A DNA stretch of 64,000 nucleotides, from the NCBI RefSeq assembly GCF_036541405.1, contig NZ_JAZHFS010000008.1, positions 132,675-196,674 of the forward strand, in the 5' to 3' direction. The stretch comes from Clostridium_AD frigoriphilum (GTDB lineage Bacteria > Bacillota > Clostridia > Clostridiales > Clostridiaceae). The position numbers were made by a program, and so were the translations under genes. The notes under the pieces are model-generated. The model was not told where the DNA came from, ran no database searches, and worked only from the letters and a program-made list of their open reading frames with translations. This document shows, piece by piece, positions 52,816-61,858 of the stretch (the first letter of the stretch is position 1; the number at the start of each line of letters is the position of its first letter).

Positions 52816-53751
52816 TTATTTTCTTAATTCTTGTCTTCCAGTAACTTTGCTTTTAGCATCCATTTTACATGTGTTTTTAGCTTCAGGTGTAGTAAAATAT
52901 ATATTCCCGTCAACCTTAGTATCTATTAACTGAAAGTTATTTGCCGAAATATAAAGGTCACCTTTGAAAGTTCCATGTTCCATACTTGTTTGAGTACTTT
53001 TAACAGTTAATTTTGGTACAGTTAAAGTGAATCTATCTCCTATATTCTTAGCTTTATCTTGACTGTATAGATTTATCTTGCGTTCCAAAAGAGCTTTATC
53101 ATTTCTAAACTCACCATCAACCACAAGGTCTTTATTTATAGTTAAACTTTTTTTCATATCAATAGTTTGTATACCATTTTTACTTATAGCCTTTTCAAAA
53201 GAAGCTGAAGTGTCTACTCCATTTGAAATTCTTACTAATTCCTTCTTTCCAGTAACTTTACTTTTAGTATCCATTTTACATGTTTTTTTAGCTTCAGTTG
53301 TAGTAAAATATAAATTCCCCTCAACTGTAGTATCTATTAATTGAAAGTTATTTGCTGAGACATAGAGGTCACCTTTGAAAGTTCCATGTTCTATACTTGT
53401 TTTAGGACTATTTACAGTTAATTTTGGCGCAGTTAAAATGAATTTATCAGTTATGTTCTTATTTTTGTCTTGACTATATAGGTCTATATTACGTCCTACA
53501 AAATTTTTATCCTTTTTGAACTCACCATTAACTACAAGATCTTCATTTATAGTTATATTCTTTTTCAAGGTAATAATCCATGTACCATTACTACTTATGG
53601 CCTTTTCAAATTCTTTTGGAGTACTTACCATTGAAGTTGCGGTTATTACCTTTGGAGTTGTTTTAGGCGTTTGAGTTGGAGCTTTCATGTTACATCCTAC
53701 GAGTGATACGGCTAGTATAGCCGATGTTAATAATATGCTTTTTGATTTCAT
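52816..53751 (-). CDS. Lipoprotein with an internal tandem duplication
   Basis: 311 residues with a lipoprotein signal (MKSKSILLTS, lipobox SLVGC at about residue 20), a Thr/Pro linker, then two similar halves of about 130 residues. Each half contains FEKAISxNG, NLVVxGEF-type and INLYSQDK segments, EHGTFKGDLY, NNFQLIDT and TCKMDxKSKVTG. The short periodic hydrophobic strands suggest a parallel beta-helix. I do not recognise the family; it would be exposed on the outer face of the membrane. ATG follows AAGGAGG. Confidence 0.75.
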   Translation of the reverse strand: MKSKSILLTSAILAVSLVGCNMKAPTQTPKTTPKVITATSMVSTPKEFEKAISSNGTWIITLKKNITINEDLVVNGEFKKDKNFVGRNIDLYSQDKNKNITDKFILTAPKLTVNSPKTSIEHGTFKGDLYVSANNFQLIDTTVEGNLYFTTTEAKKTCKMDTKSKVTGKKELVRISNGVDTSASFEKAISKNGIQTIDMKKSLTINKDLVVDGEFRNDKALLERKINLYSQDKAKNIGDRFTLTVPKLTVKSTQTSMEHGTFKGDLYISANNFQLIDTKVDGNIYFTTPEAKNTCKMDAKSKVTGRQELRK

Positions 53752-53838
53752 TAGAAATCCTCCTTATTAATAAAATGATTTTTTCTTCGAATATAGTATA
53801 ACCAAAATAATAATAATTCATGTTTTATAAATTTTTAT

Positions 53839-55062
53839 CTATCTTACATGTATTAAATAAAATTTAATATTTTTATCTCCCCAGCCTAAATCCCAAGGCA
53901 CACGATATCTATCAATAGTATGAGTATTAACAAGAGGATAACCATGAGAATCAAAACCAGTAACTATAGCAAAATGATCTATATCGCTACCTTTTGCATA
54001 ACAGATAAGATCACCTAAATCTAATTTTTGTATAACCCCACATGGATAATCAGGCATAGGAGAGATTAATTCCTTAAATGTCCCTTTTCCTATTATTTTT
54101 CCCCTACCACTATAAGTCAAATATTGTTTAAAAGCGTCAGCATTAACCCATGCAGATGTTCCGTCAGCTCCACCATATTTTTTGTAAGTACAATGCCAAA
54201 CACCATCAAATTCTAGGCCACCACCTTCTTTATCTCCCATTGATTGAGATACATAATTGGTACAATTTCCACCAATGCCAGTATAATTTGTGTATTTTTT
54301 ATTATATTTTTTTAAATTTCCACTTGCCCATGGTATTCCACAGTATTTATCCGCATATTTAACAGCATTTATTTTATCATATTTACCTTTGGTAACAGCT
54401 TTTGGTTCAGGTAGTATTTTAGGACAATTTTGAAGATTATATTTTTCTTTGGTATACTCATTAAGCTTAGGATCTTTTATTTCTCCTGAATAAGATTTTA
54501 AAGCATCTTCAAAGCAATCTAAATACCAATCAGAGTAAATTACCCATTTCCCATCTTTTTTTATTAAATCCATAGAATGTGTTAATCCCACTCCAAAAAT
54601 ATTTGTAGTCGGATTTGCATCATTTTTGTAAGTATATTGGAATTTGTAATATTCATCTACTAATAAGCGAAGACCTCTTTGCGTACTAGTTATTTTTCTA
54701 ACTTTTGGAGTAGATTCAACTTTTACATAATTCATATCTCTTTGACATGACCACTCATTAAAATAACTAAGTCTTTTCACTTCATGCTCCAAGCTCCATT
54801 TTCCAAGCTTTTGAGAAATATCATAATGATTAGGTAGATTAGTAATATCTTTAGTAATAAACATTGAATTACGCTCTTTATAAATGTCTTCAATTACTTT
54901 TGTCATCTCAGCTGTATCAGAATTTACAGGATCTATTGTAGAAATTGCCATAGCTTTACTTGTAAAAAAATCATTTGATTTATAGCAAAATAAACCTACT
55001 AATAAAAGAAAAGAGGACAGAATAATAATAGAAGTATTAATTTTGCAAATATGTTCTTTCAT
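53839..55062 (-). CDS. Membrane-anchored amidase-domain protein (Amidase_6)
   Basis: About 407 residues. An N-terminal membrane or signal helix (IIILSSFLLLVGLF) is followed by an about 200-residue region and then a C-terminal domain of the putative amidase type: KYADKYCGIPWA, GGNCTNYVSQ with the likely catalytic Cys near residue 260, DGVWHCTY and DHFAIVTGF with the likely His near residue 370. Such papain-like enzymes act on cell-wall peptides. ATG 55062 with GGAGGTG upstream is preferred over TTG 55080. It is monocistronic. Confidence 0.82.
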   Translation of the reverse strand: MKEHICKINTSIIILSSFLLLVGLFCYKSNDFFTSKAMAISTIDPVNSDTAEMTKVIEDIYKERNSMFITKDITNLPNHYDISQKLGKWSLEHEVKRLSYFNEWSCQRDMNYVKVESTPKVRKITSTQRGLRLLVDEYYKFQYTYKNDANPTTNIFGVGLTHSMDLIKKDGKWVIYSDWYLDCFEDALKSYSGEIKDPKLNEYTKEKYNLQNCPKILPEPKAVTKGKYDKINAVKYADKYCGIPWASGNLKKYNKKYTNYTGIGGNCTNYVSQSMGDKEGGGLEFDGVWHCTYKKYGGADGTSAWVNADAFKQYLTYSGRGKIIGKGTFKELISPMPDYPCGVIQKLDLGDLICYAKGSDIDHFAIVTGFDSHGYPLVNTHTIDRYRVPWDLGWGDKNIKFYLIHVR

Positions 55063-55140
55063 TAATTTATACACCTCCAAGTTGCGTTAATTTAGTATTC
55101 CACAACTTAAAGATTTCTTGCAAAAAATCACAAAAAATAT

Positions 55141-55183
55141 TAAACGGCTAAAGCCTTTTAATATTTAAGGCTTTAGCCGTTTA
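55141..55183. terminator. Terminator downstream of the cvfB unit
   Basis: Perfect 17-base arms (55141-55157 and 55167-55183) around a 9-base loop. It ends the three-gene cvfB unit on the minus strand. Confidence 0.8.
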
Positions 55184-55197
55184 GTAATTTCTCTTAT

Positions 55198-56094
55198 TTA
55201 TTCTTTTTCTATTTCTTCAAATTTAGTCTCTTGTTCTTCTAATTTAATCTCTTGTTCTATTAATCTAGTACCATCCGTGTCTTGAACAATCCAGCCACTT
55301 TTCATAAGTCCACCCAATGCTCTTTTAAATGCATTTTTACTGGTTTTAAATGTTTTCTTTATATCATCTGGAGAACTTTTATCATTGTATACCATAGAAC
55401 CACCAGATTTATCTAAGAATTCTATTATTTGACGTTCAACTAAATCTCTTTCTTCTAGTCTTGGTTTTCTTGCTGTTACATCCATTTTACCGTCTTCGTA
55501 ATATTTCTGCACTCTCACTGTTAGTCTATCTCCAGGTATAACACTAGCATAATTCTCATTTTTTAGAATAACAGCTCTATAAATATCATCAATAGCTATC
55601 ATTAATGTACCATTAGTCTGGATTCCGTATACTGTGCCTTCAACCTCATCATCAATTTCATATGAATCTGTATCATATAAATATTTATCAATAAAAGTAG
55701 TAGCTGCAAGTCTTCCAGTCTTATCAAGATATATGTAAAAAAGATATTTCTTTCCTGTTTCTAAGCTATAGTTTTCCTCTTTAAAAGGAACTAATATATC
55801 TCTTTCTAAACCAATTTCAACAAAACTTCCTATTGTAGTCATGTCAACTACCTTAAGATAAGCTAGGTCTCCGACTTTTGCCATTGGCTTTTTTAAAGTT
55901 GCAATTAATCTGTCACTCGAGTCCCTATATATAAACGCTTCAACTTCATCATCAATTTTAAGTGCTCTCCCAACTGTACTTTTCATTGGAAGTAATATAT
56001 CATCATCCGTATTATCTGTCTCTGCTCCTAAATAGTAACCAAAATCTGCACGCCTAACTACCTTTAAACTATTAATATCTCCTATTTTTATCAT
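55198..56094 (-). CDS. cvfB: CvfB/YitL-family S1 RNA-binding protein
   Basis: 298 residues with tandem S1-type domains (GYYLGAETDNTDDDILLPMK near the N-terminus; VGDLAYLKVVDMTTIGSFVE near residue 72) and a C-terminal winged helix (FLDKSGGSMVYNDKSSPDDI region near residue 225). CvfB of Staphylococcus binds RNA and affects virulence gene expression. The glutamate-rich tail (LEEQETKFEEIEKE) is an extra. It is the last gene of a unit with fRMsr and the carbonic anhydrase-like gene, 19 bases after fRMsr. Confidence 0.92.
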   Translation of the reverse strand: MIKIGDINSLKVVRRADFGYYLGAETDNTDDDILLPMKSTVGRALKIDDEVEAFIYRDSSDRLIATLKKPMAKVGDLAYLKVVDMTTIGSFVEIGLERDILVPFKEENYSLETGKKYLFYIYLDKTGRLAATTFIDKYLYDTDSYEIDDEVEGTVYGIQTNGTLMIAIDDIYRAVILKNENYASVIPGDRLTVRVQKYYEDGKMDVTARKPRLEERDLVERQIIEFLDKSGGSMVYNDKSSPDDIKKTFKTSKNAFKRALGGLMKSGWIVQDTDGTRLIEQEIKLEEQETKFEEIEKE

Positions 56095-56113
56095 TTAATA
56101 TCCCCTACCTTTT

Positions 56114-56611
56114 TTAAACTTTTGACCAATCTATATATTTGTTAAGAATACCTACAAATTCTACTAAATATTTTTCTTCTAATTTGGTAAACCTTCCTAT
56201 GTCCTGACTATCTAAATCTAAAACTCCATAAACTACATCATCTTTTATTATAGGTATAACAATTTCTGAATTTGTTGAAGAGTCGCAAGCGATGTGTCCA
56301 GAAAAGTCATGAACATTTTCTACAAGCTGAGGCTTTTTTTGCGTTACAGCTGCTCCGCATACTCCCTTGCCTACTTCTACTCTATTACAAGCCGGAAGTC
56401 CCTGAAACATACCAAGAATTAATGTATTCTCCCTTAGTATGTAAAATCCTGCCCAATTAACTCGATCCATAATTGCTTTTATTATTGCCGTTGCATTACA
56501 TAAATTTGCCAAGTCATTTTTTTCTGAGCTAAGCTGGCCTTCTAAAAGAATAAGCATATATTTATATTTCTGCTCACTTGTCATCTTTTCTATTCCATTT
56601 AATTTTATCAT
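56114..56611 (-). CDS. Free methionine-R-sulfoxide reductase (GAF domain)
   Basis: 165 residues forming one GAF domain. The three family cysteines are visible in PACNRVEVG, KGVCGAAV and HIACDSSTN. The enzyme repairs free Met-R-sulfoxide, as shown for YebR and fRMsr proteins, and helps in oxidative stress. FYILRENTLILGMFQG and SEIVIPI are standard GAF strands. ATG follows AAGGAGCGAG. It lies between the carbonic anhydrase-like gene (23 bases) and cvfB (19 bases). Confidence 0.92.
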   Translation of the reverse strand: MIKLNGIEKMTSEQKYKYMLILLEGQLSSEKNDLANLCNATAIIKAIMDRVNWAGFYILRENTLILGMFQGLPACNRVEVGKGVCGAAVTQKKPQLVENVHDFSGHIACDSSTNSEIVIPIIKDDVVYGVLDLDSQDIGRFTKLEEKYLVEFVGILNKYIDWSKV

Positions 56612-56634
56612 TTTACTCGCTCCTTAAAAAAGCC

Positions 56635-57144
56635 TCACTCTTTTATTATATATTTCATTGAAAGTTCAGCATAATGATGCGCTGATTCTTTTAAGCCTTC
56701 TTTTTCCTGAACCGTTAACATTCTTACAACCCTTGCCGGCACTCCCATGCATAAAACACCAGACGGTATTTTTTTCCCCTGCGTAACTAAACTACCAGCT
56801 CCAATTATAGTATGCTCTCCTATTTCTGCACCATTAAGTATTGTACTTCCCATTCCGATTAAAGTATAATTTGCAATTGTACAACCATGTATTATAGCAT
56901 TATGTCCTATAGTTACATAATCTCCAATATTAATAGCGAAGTCGTCATCATTATGTATCGTGCAGTTATCTTGAACATTTGTGTAATTACCTATATTCAT
57001 AGAATTCATATCACCTCTTAATACAGCTCCAAACCAAATACTGCTGTACTCTCCTATAGTCACCTTTCCTATAACGTCTGCGCTGCTAGCAATAAAAGTA
57101 TTTTTATGTATACTCGGGATTTGTCCATCGAATTGACGTATCAT
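56635..57144 (-). CDS. Gamma-carbonic anhydrase-like left-handed beta-helix protein
   Basis: 169 residues with hexapeptide repeats (ADVIGKVTIGEYSSIWFGAV) and the three zinc-ligand histidines of the gamma class in CTIHND and IGHNAIIHGC. Related proteins include YrdA and PaaY; not all have carbonic anhydrase activity. ATG 57144 behind GAGGATG is preferred over the upstream ATG at 57183. It is the first gene of the unit with fRMsr and cvfB. Confidence 0.9.
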   Translation of the reverse strand: MIRQFDGQIPSIHKNTFIASSADVIGKVTIGEYSSIWFGAVLRGDMNSMNIGNYTNVQDNCTIHNDDDFAINIGDYVTIGHNAIIHGCTIANYTLIGMGSTILNGAEIGEHTIIGAGSLVTQGKKIPSGVLCMGVPARVVRMLTVQEKEGLKESAHHYAELSMKYIIKE

Positions 57145-57298
57145 AATTTCATCCTCACCTCTTCCAAAATAATAAATGCACATCGAATATAGTGCTATAC
57201 TAAGTATACATTTATTATACTACTATATTTAATAAATAAGCCCGTAATTAGTCATAATTTGATTTAATTTATTATTTGATTTTTTATAAAATATATTA

Positions 57299-57352
57299 TA
57301 TAATACCATATGTAGTGGCGATTATTTTAAAACTACTACATATGGTATTATA
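57299..57352. other. Strong hairpin in the nrdJ upstream region
   Basis: Perfect 18-base arms (57299-57316 and 57335-57352, TATAATACCATATGTAGT) around an 18-base loop. It could be an operator dyad or a structured leader for nrdJ. No cobalamin riboswitch or NrdR box is recognisable in this 358-base gap. Confidence 0.6.
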
Positions 57353-57462
57353 TTTAATATTACATAAAATATACCTAAATAATTAATATAACTACTTAGG
57401 TATAATAATTTCAAACATACAGACTTATATTTTACATGATTTAAGATTAATATGCAACTAAT

Positions 57463-57502
57463 AGGAGGTGTTTATACTAGTTTTTTTAAGCTAGTATTAA
57501 TT
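57463..57502 (+). promoter_or_regulatory. Ribosome site of nrdJ set apart by a hairpin
   Basis: AGGAGGTG (57463-57470) lies 34 bases before ATG 57503. ATACTAG (57474-57480) and CTAGTAT (57491-57497) form a 7-bp hairpin between them; when folded, only about 10 unpaired bases remain. The hairpin may bring the ribosome site into working distance. Confidence 0.45.
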
Positions 57503-60500
57503 ATGGCGGAGATAAAAAATTTGATTAAACGGGTTTTCACAAAGGAATTAGAAAAGAATAAAGCTATTACTGTTTTTGATTTATTTAATTGGAAAAAGGT
57601 AAATGTTTTGTTAAAAGACCATAAAACTAATAAAGTACTTTTAGACATGAAGGATTTAGAATTTCCAGAACACTACTCACAAAATTCTTGCGATATAATC
57701 GCTTCAAAATATTTTAGAAAATCTGGCCTTAATAATAAAAAAGGTTATGAGGATAGTATGAAGCTTGTAGCTCATAGACTTGTAAATTTCTGGTGCGAAG
57801 CTTTAATAAACGAAACTATCATTAAATCTGATGAAGAAAAAAGTATAATTTATGATGAATTAATATATGCACTTTTAAATCAAATGTTTGCTCCAAATTC
57901 TCCTCAGTGGTTTAACACTGGCCTTAATCTATCCTATGGTATAAAAGGTGGATCATTAGATAATTTTTATTATGATGAAAAATCAAAAATGATAGTTAAA
58001 AGTAAAGATGCTTATACAAGGACTCAAGCCTCGGCTTGTTTTATTCTATCAATTGAAGACAAATTACTCGGCAGACATTCAATTTCAGAGCAATATGTAA
58101 CAGAAACCAAATTATTTAAAGGCGGTTCTGGTACTGGAACTAATTTTTCTAGTATACGAGGCATTGGAGAGAAATTATCTAGTGGTGGTATTTCCTCAGG
58201 CCTTATGAGTTTCTTAAGAGGCCTAGATAGAAACGCAGGTGCGATAAAATCTGGTGGAACTACAAGACGTGCAGCTAAAATGTTATGCCTTGATATAAAC
58301 CATCCTGAAATAATGGAATTTATGACCTGGAAAGCTAAAGAAGAAGATAAAGTAAGGGCTCTAACTAAAATGGGTTACGATGGTAGTTTTGAGGGAGAGG
58401 CTTATGAAACTGTTTCTGGCCAAAATGGAAATAATTCTATAAGATTTTCAGATGAATTTATGACTAAAGTTAATAAGTTGTCAATTGATACAGATCAAAC
58501 TATTACCCTTAAGGGAAGATGCGATTCTTCAATTGACAAAGATATAAGTGTAAAAAAACTATGGGACACATTTAATGACGCTGCTTGGAAATGTGCAGAC
58601 CCAGCTCCACAGTTTGATGACACCTTTAATGCATGGCACACTTGTCCTGCTGGAGAAGATGGAGAATTTGGTGCTAAGCATAATAGAATTAATTCGACTA
58701 ATCCTTGCGGAGAATATGCCTTTTTAGATGATACTTCTTGTAACTTAGCATCTATTAATATTTATAAATTTTATGATACTAAAACTAAAAAATTTGATAT
58801 AGATGGATATGTGCATTTAATAGGCCTTGCTCAATTAATTCTTGAAGCATCAATACATTGGGGACAATTTCCAACTGAAGATATAGCAAGAAAAAGCCAT
58901 TTATTTAGAACCACTGGTCTTGGGCTATCAAATTTAGCTTCATTATTTATGGTAATGGGCTATCCCTATGACTCAGAAGACGCTAGAAATATAGCATCAT
59001 CACTAACTGGAATAATGACTGCGCAGTCTTATTATGTTTCATCTTTGATTGCAAAAGAATTATCCCCTTTTGAAAAATATGATATTAATAAAGAATATAT
59101 GCAGATAGTTATAAGAAATCATGCAAGGGCAGCTGGAGCAATAAAGAGTGACTTTGAAAATCTAAACTATGAACCTATAAAAGTGGATCACGCTATTTTA
59201 AATAAAGACTCTTTAGGTGCTATAAGTGAAACCTTAAAAAATTGCTGGACAAAAGCATTAAGTAGCGGCGAAAACTATGGTTTTAGAAACGCTCAGGTTA
59301 CAGTTTTAGCTCCTACTGGCACTATTTCCTTTGCTATGGATTGTGGTGCAACATCTGTAGAGCCATACTTCAGTCATTTTATTTATAAGAAATTATCTGG
59401 TGGCGGTTTTATGACCATCGTAAATCCTGTAATTAAAGATTCTCTTGCTAACCTTGGATATTCAGAAAGTGAAACAAATGATATTTTTGATTACATTCTA
59501 AGAAAAGAAATGGTTGATGAAAACGGCTTTGAATATGAAAAAATTGTGGACGGTAAAATAGAGGGCGCTCCTCATTTGAAACCTGAACATTTATCTATAT
59601 TTGATACAGCAAATAAATGTGGTAGCGGTAAAAGATATATTTCCTTTATGGGACACGTTCTTATGATGGCAGCAATAACGCCAATGATATCAGGTTCTAT
59701 ATCAAAGACTGTAAACTTACCTAAAAATGCCACTATTGAAGATTTTAAAGAAGTTATATTAACTTCTTGGAAATTAGGAGTAAAAGGTATAGCCTTATAT
59801 AGAGATGGTTCAAAGGCAAGTCAACCACTAAACACTACTTTGTCCGAGGATAAGGAACTCTTACTTGAAGATTTATCATATGATGCTCTTTTAAAGAAAG
59901 CAAGATCATTACAAAAAACTTCAAATCAATCCCACTCAACACGTGAAAAACCAATTGGTATACGTTATGGAACTACTCATCCTGCTCAAATCGAGGATGT
60001 TAAAATCTATACTACGGTAAATAGGCGTTCGAATGGAGAGATTTCTGAAATATATATAACAACGGATAGAGAAGGTACTATTATTACTGGTTTACTTAAT
60101 TCTTTATCAAAAGCAATCTCAGTTATGCTTCAACACCATGTACCTGCAGACGCTATCTCGAAGATGCTTCGAGGTCAAAAATTTGAACCTTATGGTTTTG
60201 TACAAAAACATCCCTATATTAAATCAGTTTCATCTATTTCTGATTTGATCAGTAAAATTATTGATATAGAACTAGGTGACTACAGTAGATGTCAGATTAA
60301 ACCTGACAATTACGAAAACACTAATATACCTAATAATCCGTTAATCCCTGTTGAAAATGAAATTTCAACTACTTTAGAAGAATCCGCTAATGTGGTGTCT
60401 CCTGTAAGTAAAGAAACTGACAAAATTCAAGGTGAAAGATTGTACTCTGAAACCTGTTCACTTTGCTCAAGTACTAGGCTTGTTCGCAATGGTACTTGTA

Positions 60501-60541
60501 AGGTTTGCCTTGATTGTGGAACAACAACTGGATGTAGTTAA
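57503..60541 (+). CDS. nrdJ: Adenosylcobalamin-dependent (class II) ribonucleotide reductase
   Basis: About 1,012 residues. It reduces ribonucleotides to deoxyribonucleotides and works with or without oxygen. Visible features are FAPNSPQWFNTG, SACFILSI, GGTTRRAAK, NPCGEYAFLDDTSCNLAS (substrate-site Cys and Glu), LAPTGTISF, and a C-terminal redox/zinc module with CSLCSS, CKVCLDCG and a final GCS. Length and tail fit the large NrdJ type. ATG 57503 gives the conventional N-terminus; ATG 57452 would place the AGGAGG inside the coding region. It is monocistronic, followed by tandem repeats and a terminator. Confidence 0.94.
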   Translation: MAEIKNLIKRVFTKELEKNKAITVFDLFNWKKVNVLLKDHKTNKVLLDMKDLEFPEHYSQNSCDIIASKYFRKSGLNNKKGYEDSMKLVAHRLVNFWCEALINETIIKSDEEKSIIYDELIYALLNQMFAPNSPQWFNTGLNLSYGIKGGSLDNFYYDEKSKMIVKSKDAYTRTQASACFILSIEDKLLGRHSISEQYVTETKLFKGGSGTGTNFSSIRGIGEKLSSGGISSGLMSFLRGLDRNAGAIKSGGTTRRAAKMLCLDINHPEIMEFMTWKAKEEDKVRALTKMGYDGSFEGEAYETVSGQNGNNSIRFSDEFMTKVNKLSIDTDQTITLKGRCDSSIDKDISVKKLWDTFNDAAWKCADPAPQFDDTFNAWHTCPAGEDGEFGAKHNRINSTNPCGEYAFLDDTSCNLASINIYKFYDTKTKKFDIDGYVHLIGLAQLILEASIHWGQFPTEDIARKSHLFRTTGLGLSNLASLFMVMGYPYDSEDARNIASSLTGIMTAQSYYVSSLIAKELSPFEKYDINKEYMQIVIRNHARAAGAIKSDFENLNYEPIKVDHAILNKDSLGAISETLKNCWTKALSSGENYGFRNAQVTVLAPTGTISFAMDCGATSVEPYFSHFIYKKLSGGGFMTIVNPVIKDSLANLGYSESETNDIFDYILRKEMVDENGFEYEKIVDGKIEGAPHLKPEHLSIFDTANKCGSGKRYISFMGHVLMMAAITPMISGSISKTVNLPKNATIEDFKEVILTSWKLGVKGIALYRDGSKASQPLNTTLSEDKELLLEDLSYDALLKKARSLQKTSNQSHSTREKPIGIRYGTTHPAQIEDVKIYTTVNRRSNGEISEIYITTDREGTIITGLLNSLSKAISVMLQHHVPADAISKMLRGQKFEPYGFVQKHPYIKSVSSISDLISKIIDIELGDYSRCQIKPDNYENTNIPNNPLIPVENEISTTLEESANVVSPVSKETDKIQGERLYSETCSLCSSTRLVRNGTCKVCLDCGTTTGCS

Positions 60542-60581
60542 CAGCTACATCACAATTGACATAATAAGTAAAAGTACAACT

Positions 60582-60664
60582 AAGTTGTGTTCTAACACAA
60601 TTAAGTTATGTCCTAATACAATATAGTTATGTTCTGGAACAATTAAGTTGTGTTCTGTAAAATG
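60582..60664. repeat. Four tandem repeats of 20-22 bp after nrdJ
   Basis: Units begin at 60582, 60603, 60623 and 60645 and share AGTTRTGTYCT. The first unit is itself a near palindrome (TTGTGTT...AACACAA). It lies between the nrdJ stop and its terminator. Confidence 0.7.
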
Positions 60665-60694
60665 AATATTTATTCATCATTACAAATTAAATAT

Positions 60695-60737
60695 AAAAAA
60701 TCACTATTTATTTAAAATTAATAAATAGTGATTTTTT
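60695..60737 (+). terminator. Terminator of nrdJ
   Basis: AAAAAATCACTATTTATT (60695-60712) pairs perfectly with 60720-60737, followed by more T residues. The 280 bases from here to the next gene are AT-rich; TTGACA at 60960 may be a -35 site, and nothing else is clear. Confidence 0.9.
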
Positions 60738-61019
60738 TTGCAAATTAGTATGAATAGATAATTTTAAACTATCGATGAAAAATATAACTGGGTAGCTATA
60801 TATCGAGTAGACTTACCACTAAATTTGTTAATGACTATATAAAAGATAAACTTTTTGGAAAACATAATTCTTCAATTGTATTCTTATAGAAATCTGCCTT
60901 TAAATGCAGTGTTTTAGACAACTGGCTTGATAGTCGAGTTGCCAAATCGTGCTGTTTCGTTGACATACAAAAATGGTAAGTATAGTATTATAAGTGAAAG
61001 AATACTAGGAGGGATTTCT

Positions 61020-61478
61020 ATGGAAGATAAAAAGTCATTTGGTGAATTTATTACACAAAAAAGGAAAGAATCAAGATTGACTCAGAAGAGTTTCGCAGAG
61101 AAAATATTTGTAACAGAATCTGCAATTTCAAAATGGGAAAGAGGAATCTCTTATCATGACATCACCCTTATAAGTGATATTTGTGAGGTGCTTAAGATTA
61201 ACGAACATGAACTGTTGACCGCGAGTGAAGACCTCCAAACAAGAACTACCGAAAAATCCGCCACAAAATATGTAAAATTAGTAAACAGATATAAATCTAC
61301 GTTGTTTTTTGTGTATGGAATATCTTTATTAGTATGCTTTATATGTAATTTGGCTACTCAACATATGTTGTCGTGGTTTTTTATTGTACTGACTGCTGAA
61401 TTGATTGCATTTACATTAACACTGCTGCCTGTTTTGGTGACTAATTATCGTGGATTGATTACGCTAGGAACTTTATGA
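61020..61478 (+). CDS. XRE-family regulator with C-terminal membrane segments
   Basis: 152 residues. Residues 5-65 form an HTH_3 domain (FGEFITQKRKESRLTQKSFAE, then ESAISKWERG, described by its ends). Two hydrophobic segments follow (residues about 95-145), a layout seen in membrane-tethered clostridial regulators. ATG 61020 with GGAGGG seven bases upstream replaces the ORF start 93 bases earlier. The protein stops at LITLGTL, and hydrophobic coding continues in another frame right after, so the natural C-terminus appears lost. Confidence 0.8.
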   Translation: MEDKKSFGEFITQKRKESRLTQKSFAEKIFVTESAISKWERGISYHDITLISDICEVLKINEHELLTASEDLQTRTTEKSATKYVKLVNRYKSTLFFVYGISLLVCFICNLATQHMLSWFFIVLTAELIAFTLTLLPVLVTNYRGLITLGTL

Positions 61479-61594
61479 ATGGGAATATACATATGATTAT
61501 ACTCATTTTATTATTAGGGATGACTGTGTCGTTTGCAATAGCAGGAATTATGAAATCGGTAAATAAACGTTCTCAAAATTTGAACACTAATTAA
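61479..61594 (+). pseudogene. Out-of-frame tail of the XRE-type gene
   Basis: Immediately after the stop, the frame two bases off reads NGNIHMIILILLLGMTVSF and on to a TAA at 61592-61594, a membrane segment with a short polar end like the missing C-terminus. A small indel is the simplest cause. Confidence 0.5.
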
Positions 61595-61625
61595 TATCTC
61601 TAGCAATTTTAAAGGAGTATCTTAG

Positions 61626-61858
61626 ATGAAAAACAAAAAAATTGATGAAATTTTTTATATATACTGGATTAATTATTATAGTATTACCAATAATAGCACT
61701 TTTATATCCTACATGGACTTCGGATATAAAAGGTGAAAACAGTATAAGTGTATTAGAACAAGTAAAGATAAATGGAAGTAATCATGAAATTATGATACGT
61801 GGTAATGATAGGAATAATCCAGTTGTCATTTTTGTACATGGAGGACCTGGATGTCCTG
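61626..61858 (+). pseudogene. Frameshifted and truncated alpha/beta hydrolase
   Basis: ATG 61626 has AAGGAG eight bases upstream, but a run of seven A (61635-61641) shifts the frame; with six A the reading continues into a signal-anchor (FFIYTGLIIIVLPIIALLYP) and hydrolase strands. VVIFVHGGPGCPE is the oxyanion-hole motif of proline-iminopeptidase-like hydrolases. Homology stops near 61858, before the nucleophile Ser, Asp and His. The open frame runs to 61953 only because it reads the antisense of an adjacent exporter relic. Confidence 0.75.

Noticed and set aside
57184..57451. Cobalamin riboswitch before nrdJ
   Set aside because: The B12-box sequence is absent; only a simple 18-bp hairpin is present.
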